A DNA stretch of 64,000 bases from assembly GCF_002127325.2 (NCBI RefSeq), contig NC_035448.2, positions 5,859,627-5,923,626 on the forward strand. Reading direction: 5' to 3'. A program made the translations under genes and the position numbers. Source of the DNA: Helianthus annuus (Eukaryota; Streptophyta; Magnoliopsida; Asterales; Asteraceae). Under the pieces are notes generated by a model. The model saw only the letters and a program-made list of their open reading frames with translations. It had not been told where the DNA came from and did no database searches. Every line of letters starts with the position of its first letter. The stretch's first letter is position 1. Of the stretch, positions 24,060 to 34,242 are shown piece by piece.

Positions 24060-25821
24060 TGATGTGCTGAAAATGGGTCAAATAAAACTAACTAAAATAC
24101 CCTAATTCTAGACTCTCTAAGTTTTAAATTTATAAACTAAGACTCGACCTAAACCCTAAACACACAATCGGCAAGTGAACCGATCGAATGTAGTAAAGCT
24201 AAAGTAAGTCCGAGTATCGAACCCACGAGACTCTACTGACTACGCTACGACTCTATCTAGACTCGGACTGACACGACATACTAAATTGTTTATTAATTTG
24301 GGGGGGTTTCTAAAAATCCTAAGTAAAATAATAAAATAATACTAGAAAGCTAGACACGAACTAAAACGAAGGGTCTGATCAGTGGGAATGAAGACTACCT
24401 AGGCTAGACGCAGGCTAAACTCAGAATGGATTCCTAAATGATAATGATGTGGTGTGGAACCGGGATCTTAAAATTCTCACCTCTAGGGAAATCTAAGGAC
24501 CCCTAATCCCTCTCAAGAGCACACTAAGATTCCCTAGAGGTTGTTAAATTACCGGTTTTCTAGATTTCTTGTCCGTCCTCTAGTTTCTTGAAAGTGCTTA
24601 TGTAAGACGCTCTACTTTGCCGCGCGAACGTCTAAAGCAACTATGGGTTTAAACTTGGCTTGATAGACAATGGGTGGTTAATTCCTTATAACTACTCCTA
24701 GACCTACCAATATCCTCGAGCCTTTCCGCGACGAGTCTAGCAGCACACTTGATTTTAATTAATTACCGAATATTGTTCCTAAGGTTACTAGTGCACTTTT
24801 CACCCTAGAGAATTAATGACCTATTATGTGATATAGACACTCACCTAAGTCAAAAACCCTAATTCAACTCTATTCCGTGATAAAGACCGTCACCAAGAAT
24901 TGAATGGAACAAATAAACGATAAATAAGAAATCACAAGCATACAAACGCACCAAGACAAACTATCATAGTGTTTACAATGCAAGAAAAATCACAATCACA
25001 TCAATAATCATATAAAAATCCAATCTTTGTCATGCCATAGTCATCACCTAGGTAGTTTGTGGTTTTTAGCCGAGAAACATAATCAAAAACAATATCAATA
25101 ACATAGTATCAACTGAATTCATCGATAACAAAGTCTAAACAAACAAAGAATGCAAGAAATAGGTATGTAGAACCCGAATCTTCACTCCCGAATGCTCAAG
25201 AATGCTTTCCCGATGATTCCACGCTTCCGGTATGCTTCCGACACGATCACAGCCCTCAATCAGCAGCCAAAACAGCCCCAAAGTTGCCCTAGTTCGTCAA
25301 TAATCGGCTGTGTACGCGTATATCTTCATATATAACCACAAACCCTAACTTGCCATGCAATCCTCATAATTCTGCCGACACAGCTTCTTTAGGCGGCCCG
25401 CGTGGAGTATTGGCTTGATCTTTCACGGGTCGCCTAGGATTTCAAATTCTGATTCGATATACATATCTCTCGCGGCCCGCCTAATGTTTCTGTCTAAGTT
25501 GACGCGGGGCGCGAGAGGGTATTGTTCCATAATTTCTTCTTTAAGTCAATGCGGCCCGCCTTGGTATGCCTGTTTAGTCAACGCGGCCCGCCTAGGAGCT
25601 CCAGAGTTGCAAATTTTCTTCGTTTCAGCTCCCGACTCCCTCGGTTTCCGTGCTAGCCTTTCGCCATTCCAGATTTCTGCTCGTTTACGCTCCTTTTGAC
25701 TGAAAAGACCTGGAAACACGAATAGATCAATAGTATATACATTCTACAGTAAACCGACACTAAAACTGACTAAATAACAACTAAAACCGACGCGAATACC
25801 GATGTATTTTGCAATACATCA
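24060..25821 (-). repeat. 3' LTR of the Athila-like element
   Basis: Read on the minus strand it begins TGATGTATTGC and ends TTTCAGCACATCA. It carries three pairs of GCGGCCCGC-type motifs at 25393/25425, 25472/25504 and 25551/25583, and a TATATATGAAG stretch near 25332 that could be a TATA region. The 94-residue open frame inside it is a by-product and appears identically in the other LTR. Confidence 0.95.
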
Positions 25822-25840
25822 AATATCCCCACACTTATCT
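25822..25840 (-). other. Polypurine tract of the Athila-like element
   Basis: Directly upstream of the 3' LTR on the minus strand the sequence is AAGTGTGGGGATATT, the purine-rich primer site for plus-strand DNA synthesis. Confidence 0.8.
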
Positions 25841-27204
25841 TTTTTTTCGTCCTCGAAAAAGAATAATGCAAACGGAATCATAGTCAAGATAGTCGATCGG
25901 GACAAAAGCTTAGATTAATTTATTAAATCTATACTCGTGTTAGCCGCGATTGCAAGTATAATGATCCTCTTAAACCCAACCCGGTTTCAAGCCCTTATCA
26001 TGCAATTTAGGTTCAAGTTCGGTCAATCCACCTAGGGTCTCACGCTACGAATTGCAAGTCCACCTACTCCCCCCTCAAGCTTATAGGACAAAAGGAACCA
26101 CCACTGGGTTATTTCCTAACCGCCTTATACCAAGATCAAGAGAGTTTAAAATCAAATCTATTTTTCCATTTTTTTTTCATTTTTTTTTCATTTACGAGCG
26201 TAGACGTTGCTTTCCCTAATCCTAGAGGTATTCCGGCTGTAGAGTCGCTATCCCCAACCACAGATTACATAGGCCTCGGTACTTTTTATTTATTTTGCAA
26301 GGTCGATTTCACACATTCTAGCGGTATTCCGGCTGTAGAGTCGCTATCCCCAACCACAGATTACATAGAATGGCTACTTTCATTTAGTTTCTAGCTCGCT
26401 TATTTATTTATTATTTTTTTCTTCAACGAGATAATGACCAAAAACTCTAACGATCTTAGCTTATAACGGCATCCCTTATACTATTATTGGCGGTTTCAAT
26501 TTCCCCACTTTCCCTAGATGAGAACCCACTAGTAGACCGACAATTAGGTATAATTAATATCAAAGGAACCCGAAACCGAATCAAGCCTACCCGCGCATCC
26601 CAAACTAGACACAAGCACGAATATTTTATCTCATATTATTATTATTTGAACCCGATCAAAAACCCGACTTTTCTATCATTTTCCGTTTTTATTTTGCAAA
26701 CTTCTTATTTCAAAAGATATTTTTCTATTTATTTTATTTATTTATTTTTTTTTTCAAATCAAGACTCACTAACTAAAAGTTCCCATCCCCACACTTGAAT
26801 GTTGCATTGTCCCTAATGCAAGGATGTAAACCTGACTCCTAAAACCTAAAAACAAAAATAAATAAATAAATATACAAGTATACAAGTGGAACGACTTAGC
26901 TGAATCATATGTGAGACTGTCAGTATGCCAGTCGATACCACACATGCCCTCCAATCCAAAACGCGCTCAGCAAACTGTACTAACTCGGACACGCGAACGG
27001 AAGCGGCATCAAAATCAACCTATCACTCAAAACATACTAAACCCAAAATAATATAAACATCGAAGCATCAACCAACAAGTATCATCCAACCCAAAAACCC
27101 AACCAACCAAATATATCGTATTTATACAAACCGACTATCGAGGATCAAAAACAGCATAAAAATAAAACAAAAGATATAACCGCTGTAATCACTGCTGCTC
27201 ATCC
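25841..27204 (-). other. Non-coding 3' internal region of the Athila-like element
   Basis: No ORF with a known domain. A block of about 53 bp containing GGTATTCCGGCTGTAGAGTC occurs twice, starting near 26228 and 26323. T-rich runs lie at 26160-26195 and 26735-26755. Confidence 0.7.
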
Positions 27205-28535
27205 TCATGCATCTCCACCAGAATGCTCTCCCCCAGCTGGCTCCTCCTCTCCACCAGCGGGACCCCCCTGCTGTGGCTGCAATGCTGGTGGTAGCTGTAA
27301 CTGAAAGTAATCATAAAGACCCTGAAAACCCAGCTGCATCTCATGTCTAACCTGCTCGACCCGATCATACAAACCCTCTAGAGTAAGCGGCTCCGACCGC
27401 GGCTGCCTGAAAGGATACTCCCGTGCTGGGAGCTGATGTCGCTGAAGTGGCACCTGGTACCGCTCCGGAATCGTAGTGGTCGCTGCCTCCTCGGCAGTCG
27501 GATCCGGAGACGGTGGTGCTGGCAGAATCTCTGTCCATGCTAGCGGCTCAGTGAATGTGACAATCCTGGCTAGCTGTAGACTCCTCAACTCCACAAGAGA
27601 TGGAGCGGGTCCCGCAGTCATCCTATCTGCTGGAAACTCAGCAAACACTCCCAAATTGGCTGCTAACATGGTGATATACGGCCCACCATACAACCTGGCC
27701 GTATCACCGCCCTTCTTCGGCCTCGCCAAGGACCACGCCAAAATACTAGCTAAGTTGGCCGGCCGCCTCTCAACCATGCACATCAAGCAAAACAAACTGT
27801 GCTGGTTCACCTTATCTCCCTCGTGCTTTCCTATCAACGTAGAACACAAAATCTTATGCACGAACCTATAAACCGGATCCCTAATGTCTGACGCCACCAA
27901 ATTGCTAGAATATGGTGAAATAGCAATGGTGCGCCAGAAACGTGCTAAATCCTCCTTCACAACACATGCCTCTGCCGGGTCTCTCAACACCTGCCTCAGT
28001 AAACCTCTAAACTCATCTGACCCAACCTCCTCAGCCGAATACAACCCTGTCGCCTCTGCAAACTGTATCAGACTCATATTGTAAACCTGTTTGCCCAGCG
28101 CAAACGAAACCACATCCGGCTGATCGAACCCCCTGGGTGCCTATAAATGAATGTGGAGTGAAACTCCATAGTCAGCTCTAGATACTGCGGCCACTCACAC
28201 TCCACCGCCCACCTAAACTTATCTCCCAGAAGCTCCTGAACTCTCTCAACCTGCCCTAACCTCCTAACCAACTCCCAGTCAATCCTCCTACTTTCTAACA
28301 ACCTCACCTTCTTCAATGCCCCAAATTTCATGTACTCGTATGATCCTACCTCAAAACGCAGCAACGGGCTCTCAACCAGCCTCTCACTCTGCCCGTGTGG
28401 GGTCCCAGCATCCCTATACCTAATCTCCCGAAGCACCGGAGCACCCGGCTGCTCCTGTGCAGCCGTCTGTGAACGAGTAGTGCGCCTCTTGCGCTTGGTA
28501 CCCGACGATGATCCTTCACCTGACATCCTGTTCAC
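27205..28535 (-). pseudogene. Third ORF of the Athila-like element (Athila ORF-1-like), frameshifted
   Basis: The first frame starts at 28535 with a basic N-terminus (GTKRKRRTTR) and runs to 28074. The second is open from before 28113 to 27205. The conserved text passes from the first frame (TFIYRHPGG) to the second (VVSFALGKQVYNMSL) at a run of five C on the plus strand, 28129-28133, as if one base were missing. This position, after pol, is where Athila elements carry an env-like or 'ORF-1' protein of unknown function. I see no convincing transmembrane helix. The C-terminus is Gly/Pro/Glu-rich. The loss could be real or a homopolymer sequencing error. Confidence 0.75.
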
Positions 28536-30453
28536 AAAGAATCAAACAAACATGCAAAACAGGTGAACCGTTAGTAATCGCAAGCTATTTTTGGTCTTTT
28601 TGAATTTTTTTGATTTTTTTGGAATTTTTTGTTTTTATATTTTTTTTTCTATAATAAAATAATATTAAAATATTGTACAATCGGGCGACGGCCGTATAGC
28701 ATTTCGTTCGCGGCCGTCGTTCGATACAAGTGCATATCACACAACAACCCGAAACTAGGCCAACCTCGCCCGAATGGAGATTGAGTACGGGCAACGTGGC
28801 CTAAAATCGAGCGGTGCAATAGTACGCGCACGACACGACTTAACAAGACGCAACTATGACTCGAAACACACTAATGGACCTTAAACGACGCAAAAGTAGA
28901 CGCTACGACACTTCATGACTCATTTTACAAAAATTTAAAACCTGTACCCCCTCCCGGCACCTTGCTCGCCCTCGAGCAATCCTAAGTGCCGAGATATCAA
29001 AATGGCCCAAGTGCGGAAACAACGGAAGCGAGGCGCGTTATGTTTGTGAAAAGTGTAGCTTTTATGTGAAAAACGCGCGACGCCTCCCCACACTTATCCT
29101 AAACAGAATGCCCGCGCCAATTAATATGACCACAAAATTCGCGGACAAAACCACCCCCCCTTAATTTCTCTATGTCGCATCCCGTTCGCACACCTCTCAA
29201 AGCAAATCAACCAATACAAACAAACCAACCCGAACCGCCCGCACCCTCTCTACACTATGACACGACTGACTCGACTCAACTGTGGTCCTGACTGAGTAAC
29301 CGGACTGCACATAAGTGACTGCTACAAACATCAAATAAGGACCTGTAAACAATGACTCGACTAAACTAAGACTTTCAGACCCGACACCTAACGTTGACCA
29401 AAACACTGACTAACTACTGACACGACACCTAACAATAACCTAATATACGGACTCGACACAAAAGCATAGTGCAAGAATCATACCTGGTAACCGACGACGC
29501 TGAACTCAACTACTGTTGGTGCTGTAGGTGAAATCGATGGTAATCAGCTGCGAAGGTGGACAGTGGTTGAAATAGTGGTGATGCGGTGGAAAGCGTGGTG
29601 GGTAAACGGCTGTGGATGGATGGTGGTTGTGACGGGATGACTGTGGTGGCAGGTGGTGGTTAAAATGGACGGAATGATGGTGATGATGTATGGCAGTGGT
29701 GGAGTTCGGTGAATGGTGGTTATGGGTACAAGATGGTGGTGACCGGAGGTAATAGTGGGTGGTGTAGTCGGTGGGGGTGGTGGAAAACGGTGGTGGGTAG
29801 TGGTGGATATGGGGAAGAACGGTGGTGAAGATGGTGGTTATGGGGGTTTTAGTCGCCGGAGATGAAGGGAAGTATGGTTAGGGTTTCAAATGACACGGTT
29901 TGGGGGTTTTGAAAAGGGCACACCGACTGTGACTGTTACGCGACCCGCATGAAGTATCGAGTCACAGTGAGGCGGGTCGCTTTAGCTTTGTTATTTTTTT
30001 TGAATTCCTTAAACCCCAGGCGACCCGTGTGAAGTATATGAGTTAGTGTAGGCGGGTCGCGAGCGTTTGATGATGCTGAAATTCTTTATAAGTCCAGGCG
30101 GTCCGCGTGAACTAGGGAATAACCCTACACGGGCCGCATGGACAGTGCAGAACTGCTGTTTGGTGAACAGCAACAGCATGTTTCAGCCAAATTTCGTTTC
30201 CTTTAATTACCCTTTTACCCCCTGTATTTATTCCCGAGTTTTTAGCGTTAAACGTACCTGCGTCACCGTTTGTTGATCGATGTCGGCTCCGATAAAGGCG
30301 ATGAATCCTGCAAAACACTTACGACACACACACGACGCAAAGACACACAAAACGACGCAAATGACGCAAAAACTCACAAAACTATACTAAAGACTCGACA
30401 CGAACAATGATGCAAAAAATACAAACTCTACACTTGAGTTTTCACTCAAGAAC
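28536..30453 (-). other. Non-coding spacer between pol and the third ORF
   Basis: Positions 29510-29870 are a degenerate GGTGGTG-rich tract. Three consecutive hairpins lie at 29940-29980, 30020-30060 and 30098-30137, each with a GCGACCCGC-type stem. The small open frames here are not supported. Confidence 0.7.
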
Positions 30454-33400
30454 CTACGGGGCGGTGCTAGGCGGGTCCGAAAGAGGAACGGTTTCCTCTT
30501 CGATGGTATCGATGGGACCTCCTATGTAATGCTTCAACCTATGCCCGTTCACCTTCCACACATGTGAACTCTCCTCATCAAACAACTCGATGGTACCGTA
30601 CGGGAAAACCTCCTTCACGACGTACGGCCCGGACCATCTTGACTTCAACTTCCCGGCGATCAATTTCAACCTCGAATTGAATAATAGCACCCGATCGCCC
30701 ACTTTAAACTCCTTCAACTTTCGCAACTTCCTATCATGCAACGCTTTCGACTTCTCCTTGATACTCCAAGAACGATCATACGCGGCGTCACGAAGCGCCT
30801 CTAACTCATGGAGTTGGAAAAACCGTCTCCTAGCGGCCTCGGTCAAATCTAAATTCACCGTTTTGAGCGCCCAAAGAGCCCGATGCTCTAACTCGACCGG
30901 TAAGTGGCACGCTTTCCCGTAGACGACCATAAACGGTGTCGTCCCTAATGGCGTCTTGTAGGCGGTTCGGAAGGCCCACAACGCATCGTCCAACTTGTCG
31001 GACCAATCTTGCCTACTCTTTCCTACCGTCTTCTCTAAAATTCGCTTCACTCCCCGATTCGCGTTCTCCACTTGACCGCTCGTTTGTGGATGATACGCGG
31101 TGGACAAGCGGTGCGTAACTCCATATCTCTCCAACGCCTTCTCCATAACCGCATTGCAAAAATGCGTGCCGCGATCGCTAATAATGGCTCTAGGCGTACC
31201 GAATCGCGTAAACAACTTCTTCAAGAACCTCACCACCACTCGTGCATCATTTGTAGGCGAAGCTTGAGCTTCCACCCACTTCGAAACGTAGTCAATCGCA
31301 GCGAGGATGTACCGATTTCCACTCGAAGATGGAAATGGTCCCATGAAATCGATGCCCCAAACGTCAAAGACTTCTAACACTTGAATGGGATTCTGGGGCA
31401 TCTCATCCTTGGATGAGATGTTACCGGTTCGCTGACACCGGTCACACTTCCTCACAAACTCGGCCGCATCATCTACTACTGTCGGCCAATAAAAACCACA
31501 ATCAAACACCTTTTGCGCGGTTGCATGCGCGCCATGGTGTCCGCCGGTCAATCCCTCGTGCACGTGCCTCAGGATACTCTCGCCCTCTTCTCTACTCACA
31601 CATCTCCTCAAGACTCGATCACCGCCTATCCTGAAGAGATAGGGATCGTCCCAAATGTACTTCCTAGCGTCCCTCGTCAACTTGCGCTTCTCCTGCAAAC
31701 TCAAACTCTCCATCACAAACCCGTCAGCCAAATAATTGGCTATGTCGCTAAACCACGGGAGGTCTACGGCTCCTGCCGTGACAGCATCAATAGACTCGTG
31801 AGGGAATCTGTCTCCTATCGCCTCCTCACGAATCTCCTCACGCTTCGGATCCTCTAAGCGAGACAAGTGATCCGCCGCCACATTTTCTGCCCCCTTCTTA
31901 TCCTTAATTTCAATGTCGAACTCGGAAAGAAGCAGAATCCATCGTATAAGACGCGGCTTCGCGTCCTTTTTCTGAAACAAGTGACGCAGAGCAGAATGAT
32001 CAGTGAACACGACGGTTTTCGAAAGAACGAGATATGATCGGAATTTATCGAACGCGAACACCACCGCCAACAACTCCTTCTCCGTGGTAGTGTAATTTTC
32101 CTGGGCATCATTTAGCGTTTTACTCGCGTAGTAAATCGGGTGAAAATGCTTCTCCCGTCTCTGCCCTAACACCGCACCAACTGCGTAGTTACTCGCGTCG
32201 CACATCAGCTCGAATGGTAAGCTCCAGTCAGGCGACACGAGGATCGGTGCACTCACTAACCTCTCCTTCAGAAACTCAAACGCTCGAAGGCACTCCTCAT
32301 CAAAGACGAAAGGAACGTCCTTCTCCAATAATCGCGTCATGGGGCGAGTGATTTTGGAAAAATCCCTAATGAAGCGCCTATAAAATCCCGCATGACCGAG
32401 AAAACTACGAACCGACTTGACACTAGTCGGCGGAGGAAGCTGGCTAATCGTATCTATCTTCGCTCTGTCAACCTCAATACCTGCTCGCGAAATCTTGTGC
32501 CCTAGCACAATCCCCTCAGTCACCATGAAGTGACACTTCTCCCAGTTCAGCATCAACTTCGTCTCCACACATCTCTTCAGCATCCTCTCAAGATTCGCTA
32601 GACACTGATCGAAAGAATTACCGTACACTGAGAAATCATCCATAAACACCTCCATCGAACTCTCGACCATATCCTGAAAGATCGCGATCATACAACGCTG
32701 AAATGTAGCAGGAGCGTTACATAATCCAAACGGCATGCGTCGGTACGCGTATGTGCCATATGGACATGTAAAAGTGGTTTTCTCCTGATCCTCTGGTGCA
32801 ATAGGAATCTGGAAATAACCCGAAAACCCGTCGAGAAAGCAATAGAACTGCTGACCCGCGAGACGCTCAAGCATCTGATCAATGAATGGGAGCGGAAAAT
32901 GATCTTTACGAGTGGCGTCATTTAACTTTCGATAGTCAATGCATACACGCCAACCCGTAACAGTGCGAGACGGAATAAGCTCATTCTTCGAATTCAGAAC
33001 AACCGTCATCCCCCCTTTCTTCGGGACAACCTGCGTAGGACTCACCCAAGCGGAATCAGAAATGGGATAGATCAACCCAGACGCTAACAACTTCATCACC
33101 TCTTTCTTCACTACCTCCTGCATATTCGGATTCAACCGACGCTGTGGCTGCACTACAGGCTTGAAAACGTCCTCCATCAGAATGCGATGCGTGCAAAAGG
33201 TAGGGCTGATGCCCTTGATATCGGATAGCCTCCATGCAATCGCATCACTGTGCTCTCTAAGCACCTCAATCAACCTCGACTTCTCCTCCTCTGTCAACTT
33301 CGACGAAATGATGACAGGCATATCAGGCTTCTCTCCTAAGAACGCGTACTCGAGATGGGATGGAAGAACCTTAAGTTCTAAGGGCGGTGGAATCTCTACC

Positions 33401-34221
33401 GGAGTACTCTCATCACTAATCGCATCTAGCCCTAATGGCTCAGTACTAACCTCATCGCTCTCATCTAAACACTCCTCCTCTACCTCCTCTACCTCATCCT
33501 CAGAATGCTCGTCAACAACTCCCTCACCTACCAGATCGGCTCCACTAATGTACTCGAAGCACGTGTCGACACAAGACATGAATGAATTAAGAAAATAGAC
33601 GGAATGACACGGCCCACTAACATCATCTCCACAACTAGGATGCTGCATCGCTCTATCGATCTCAAATGTGACAACCTCGTCACCCGCACGAAGAGAAATC
33701 TTACCGTCAAAGACGTCGATGATCGCCTTTGCGGTTCGAAGGAATGGACGGCCTAGAATAATAGGAACTCTCTCATCGACCTCCATATCAAGCACAACGA
33801 AGTCTACTGGGAACACAAACCTATCGACCTTCACCAACAAATTCTCTACTACCCCACGAGGATACTTGACTGATCGGTCAGCCAAGGACAATGACATGCG
33901 CGTGGGGGTAAGCTCTCCTAGACCAAGACGCTCATACAACGAGAATGGCATCAGATTGATGCTGGCTCCTAAATCGGCTAAGGCGTGAGAAGGGGTAGCG
34001 GCTCCCCCGAAGAAACATGGAATCGTGAATGTGCCGGGGTCAGTCAACTTCTCTGGTAGCTTATTCAAGACTACCGCAGAACAACCCCCTGTCAGTGGAA
34101 TATTCGAAAGCTCACCGATTCTCTCCTTACGCTTCAAAAGATCCTTAAGAAATTTCGCGTATTTAGGCATAGACTGAAGTGCCTCGATGAACGGAAGATT
34201 GATTTTCAACTGAGTAAACAT
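30454..34221 (-). CDS. pol: Pol polyprotein of the Athila-like element
   Basis: Residues are counted from the first Met after the UAG. Aspartic protease: DLGAS at 83-87. Reverse transcriptase: about 390-560, with the catalytic FMDD at 526-529. RNase H: D675, E716, D741 and D784 fit the active-site acids. Integrase: an HH...CDRCQ zinc domain at about 887-930, then D958, D1016 and E1052, with 35 residues between the last two as in DD35E. There is no chromodomain at the C-terminus, which separates it from chromoviruses. All domains are complete and the frame has no stop. It is in the same frame as gag, with only UAG at 34245-34243 and seven codons between gag and this Met, so the real product is probably a gag-pol fusion made by readthrough or from a UAG-free sister copy. 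Confidence 0.95.
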   Translation of the reverse strand: MFTQLKINLPFIEALQSMPKYAKFLKDLLKRKERIGELSNIPLTGGCSAVVLNKLPEKLTDPGTFTIPCFFGGAATPSHALADLGASINLMPFSLYERLGLGELTPTRMSLSLADRSVKYPRGVVENLLVKVDRFVFPVDFVVLDMEVDERVPIILGRPFLRTAKAIIDVFDGKISLRAGDEVVTFEIDRAMQHPSCGDDVSGPCHSVYFLNSFMSCVDTCFEYISGADLVGEGVVDEHSEDEVEEVEEECLDESDEVSTEPLGLDAISDESTPVEIPPPLELKVLPSHLEYAFLGEKPDMPVIISSKLTEEEKSRLIEVLREHSDAIAWRLSDIKGISPTFCTHRILMEDVFKPVVQPQRRLNPNMQEVVKKEVMKLLASGLIYPISDSAWVSPTQVVPKKGGMTVVLNSKNELIPSRTVTGWRVCIDYRKLNDATRKDHFPLPFIDQMLERLAGQQFYCFLDGFSGYFQIPIAPEDQEKTTFTCPYGTYAYRRMPFGLCNAPATFQRCMIAIFQDMVESSMEVFMDDFSVYGNSFDQCLANLERMLKRCVETKLMLNWEKCHFMVTEGIVLGHKISRAGIEVDRAKIDTISQLPPPTSVKSVRSFLGHAGFYRRFIRDFSKITRPMTRLLEKDVPFVFDEECLRAFEFLKERLVSAPILVSPDWSLPFELMCDASNYAVGAVLGQRREKHFHPIYYASKTLNDAQENYTTTEKELLAVVFAFDKFRSYLVLSKTVVFTDHSALRHLFQKKDAKPRLIRWILLLSEFDIEIKDKKGAENVAADHLSRLEDPKREEIREEAIGDRFPHESIDAVTAGAVDLPWFSDIANYLADGFVMESLSLQEKRKLTRDARKYIWDDPYLFRIGGDRVLRRCVSREEGESILRHVHEGLTGGHHGAHATAQKVFDCGFYWPTVVDDAAEFVRKCDRCQRTGNISSKDEMPQNPIQVLEVFDVWGIDFMGPFPSSSGNRYILAAIDYVSKWVEAQASPTNDARVVVRFLKKLFTRFGTPRAIISDRGTHFCNAVMEKALERYGVTHRLSTAYHPQTSGQVENANRGVKRILEKTVGKSRQDWSDKLDDALWAFRTAYKTPLGTTPFMVVYGKACHLPVELEHRALWALKTVNLDLTEAARRRFFQLHELEALRDAAYDRSWSIKEKSKALHDRKLRKLKEFKVGDRVLLFNSRLKLIAGKLKSRWSGPYVVKEVFPYGTIELFDEESSHVWKVNGHRLKHYIGGPIDTIEEETVPLSDPPSTAP

Positions 34222-34242
34222 CTCAAGGAATTTCCCGTATTC

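Noticed and set aside
24121..24180. CCCTAAAC telomere-like words
   Set aside because: Single occurrences within the LTR, not a telomeric array.
25415..25699. 94-residue frame, repeated exactly at 37626-37910
   Set aside because: It is simply the two LTR copies of the Athila-like element; plus-strand frame with no domain.
27476..28084. Plus-strand frames of 131 and 66 residues
   Set aside because: Antisense shadows of the third ORF of the Athila-like element.
31072..33598. Several plus-strand frames of 60-145 residues opposite pol
   Set aside because: Antisense shadows of pol; pol domains on the minus strand explain the coding signal.
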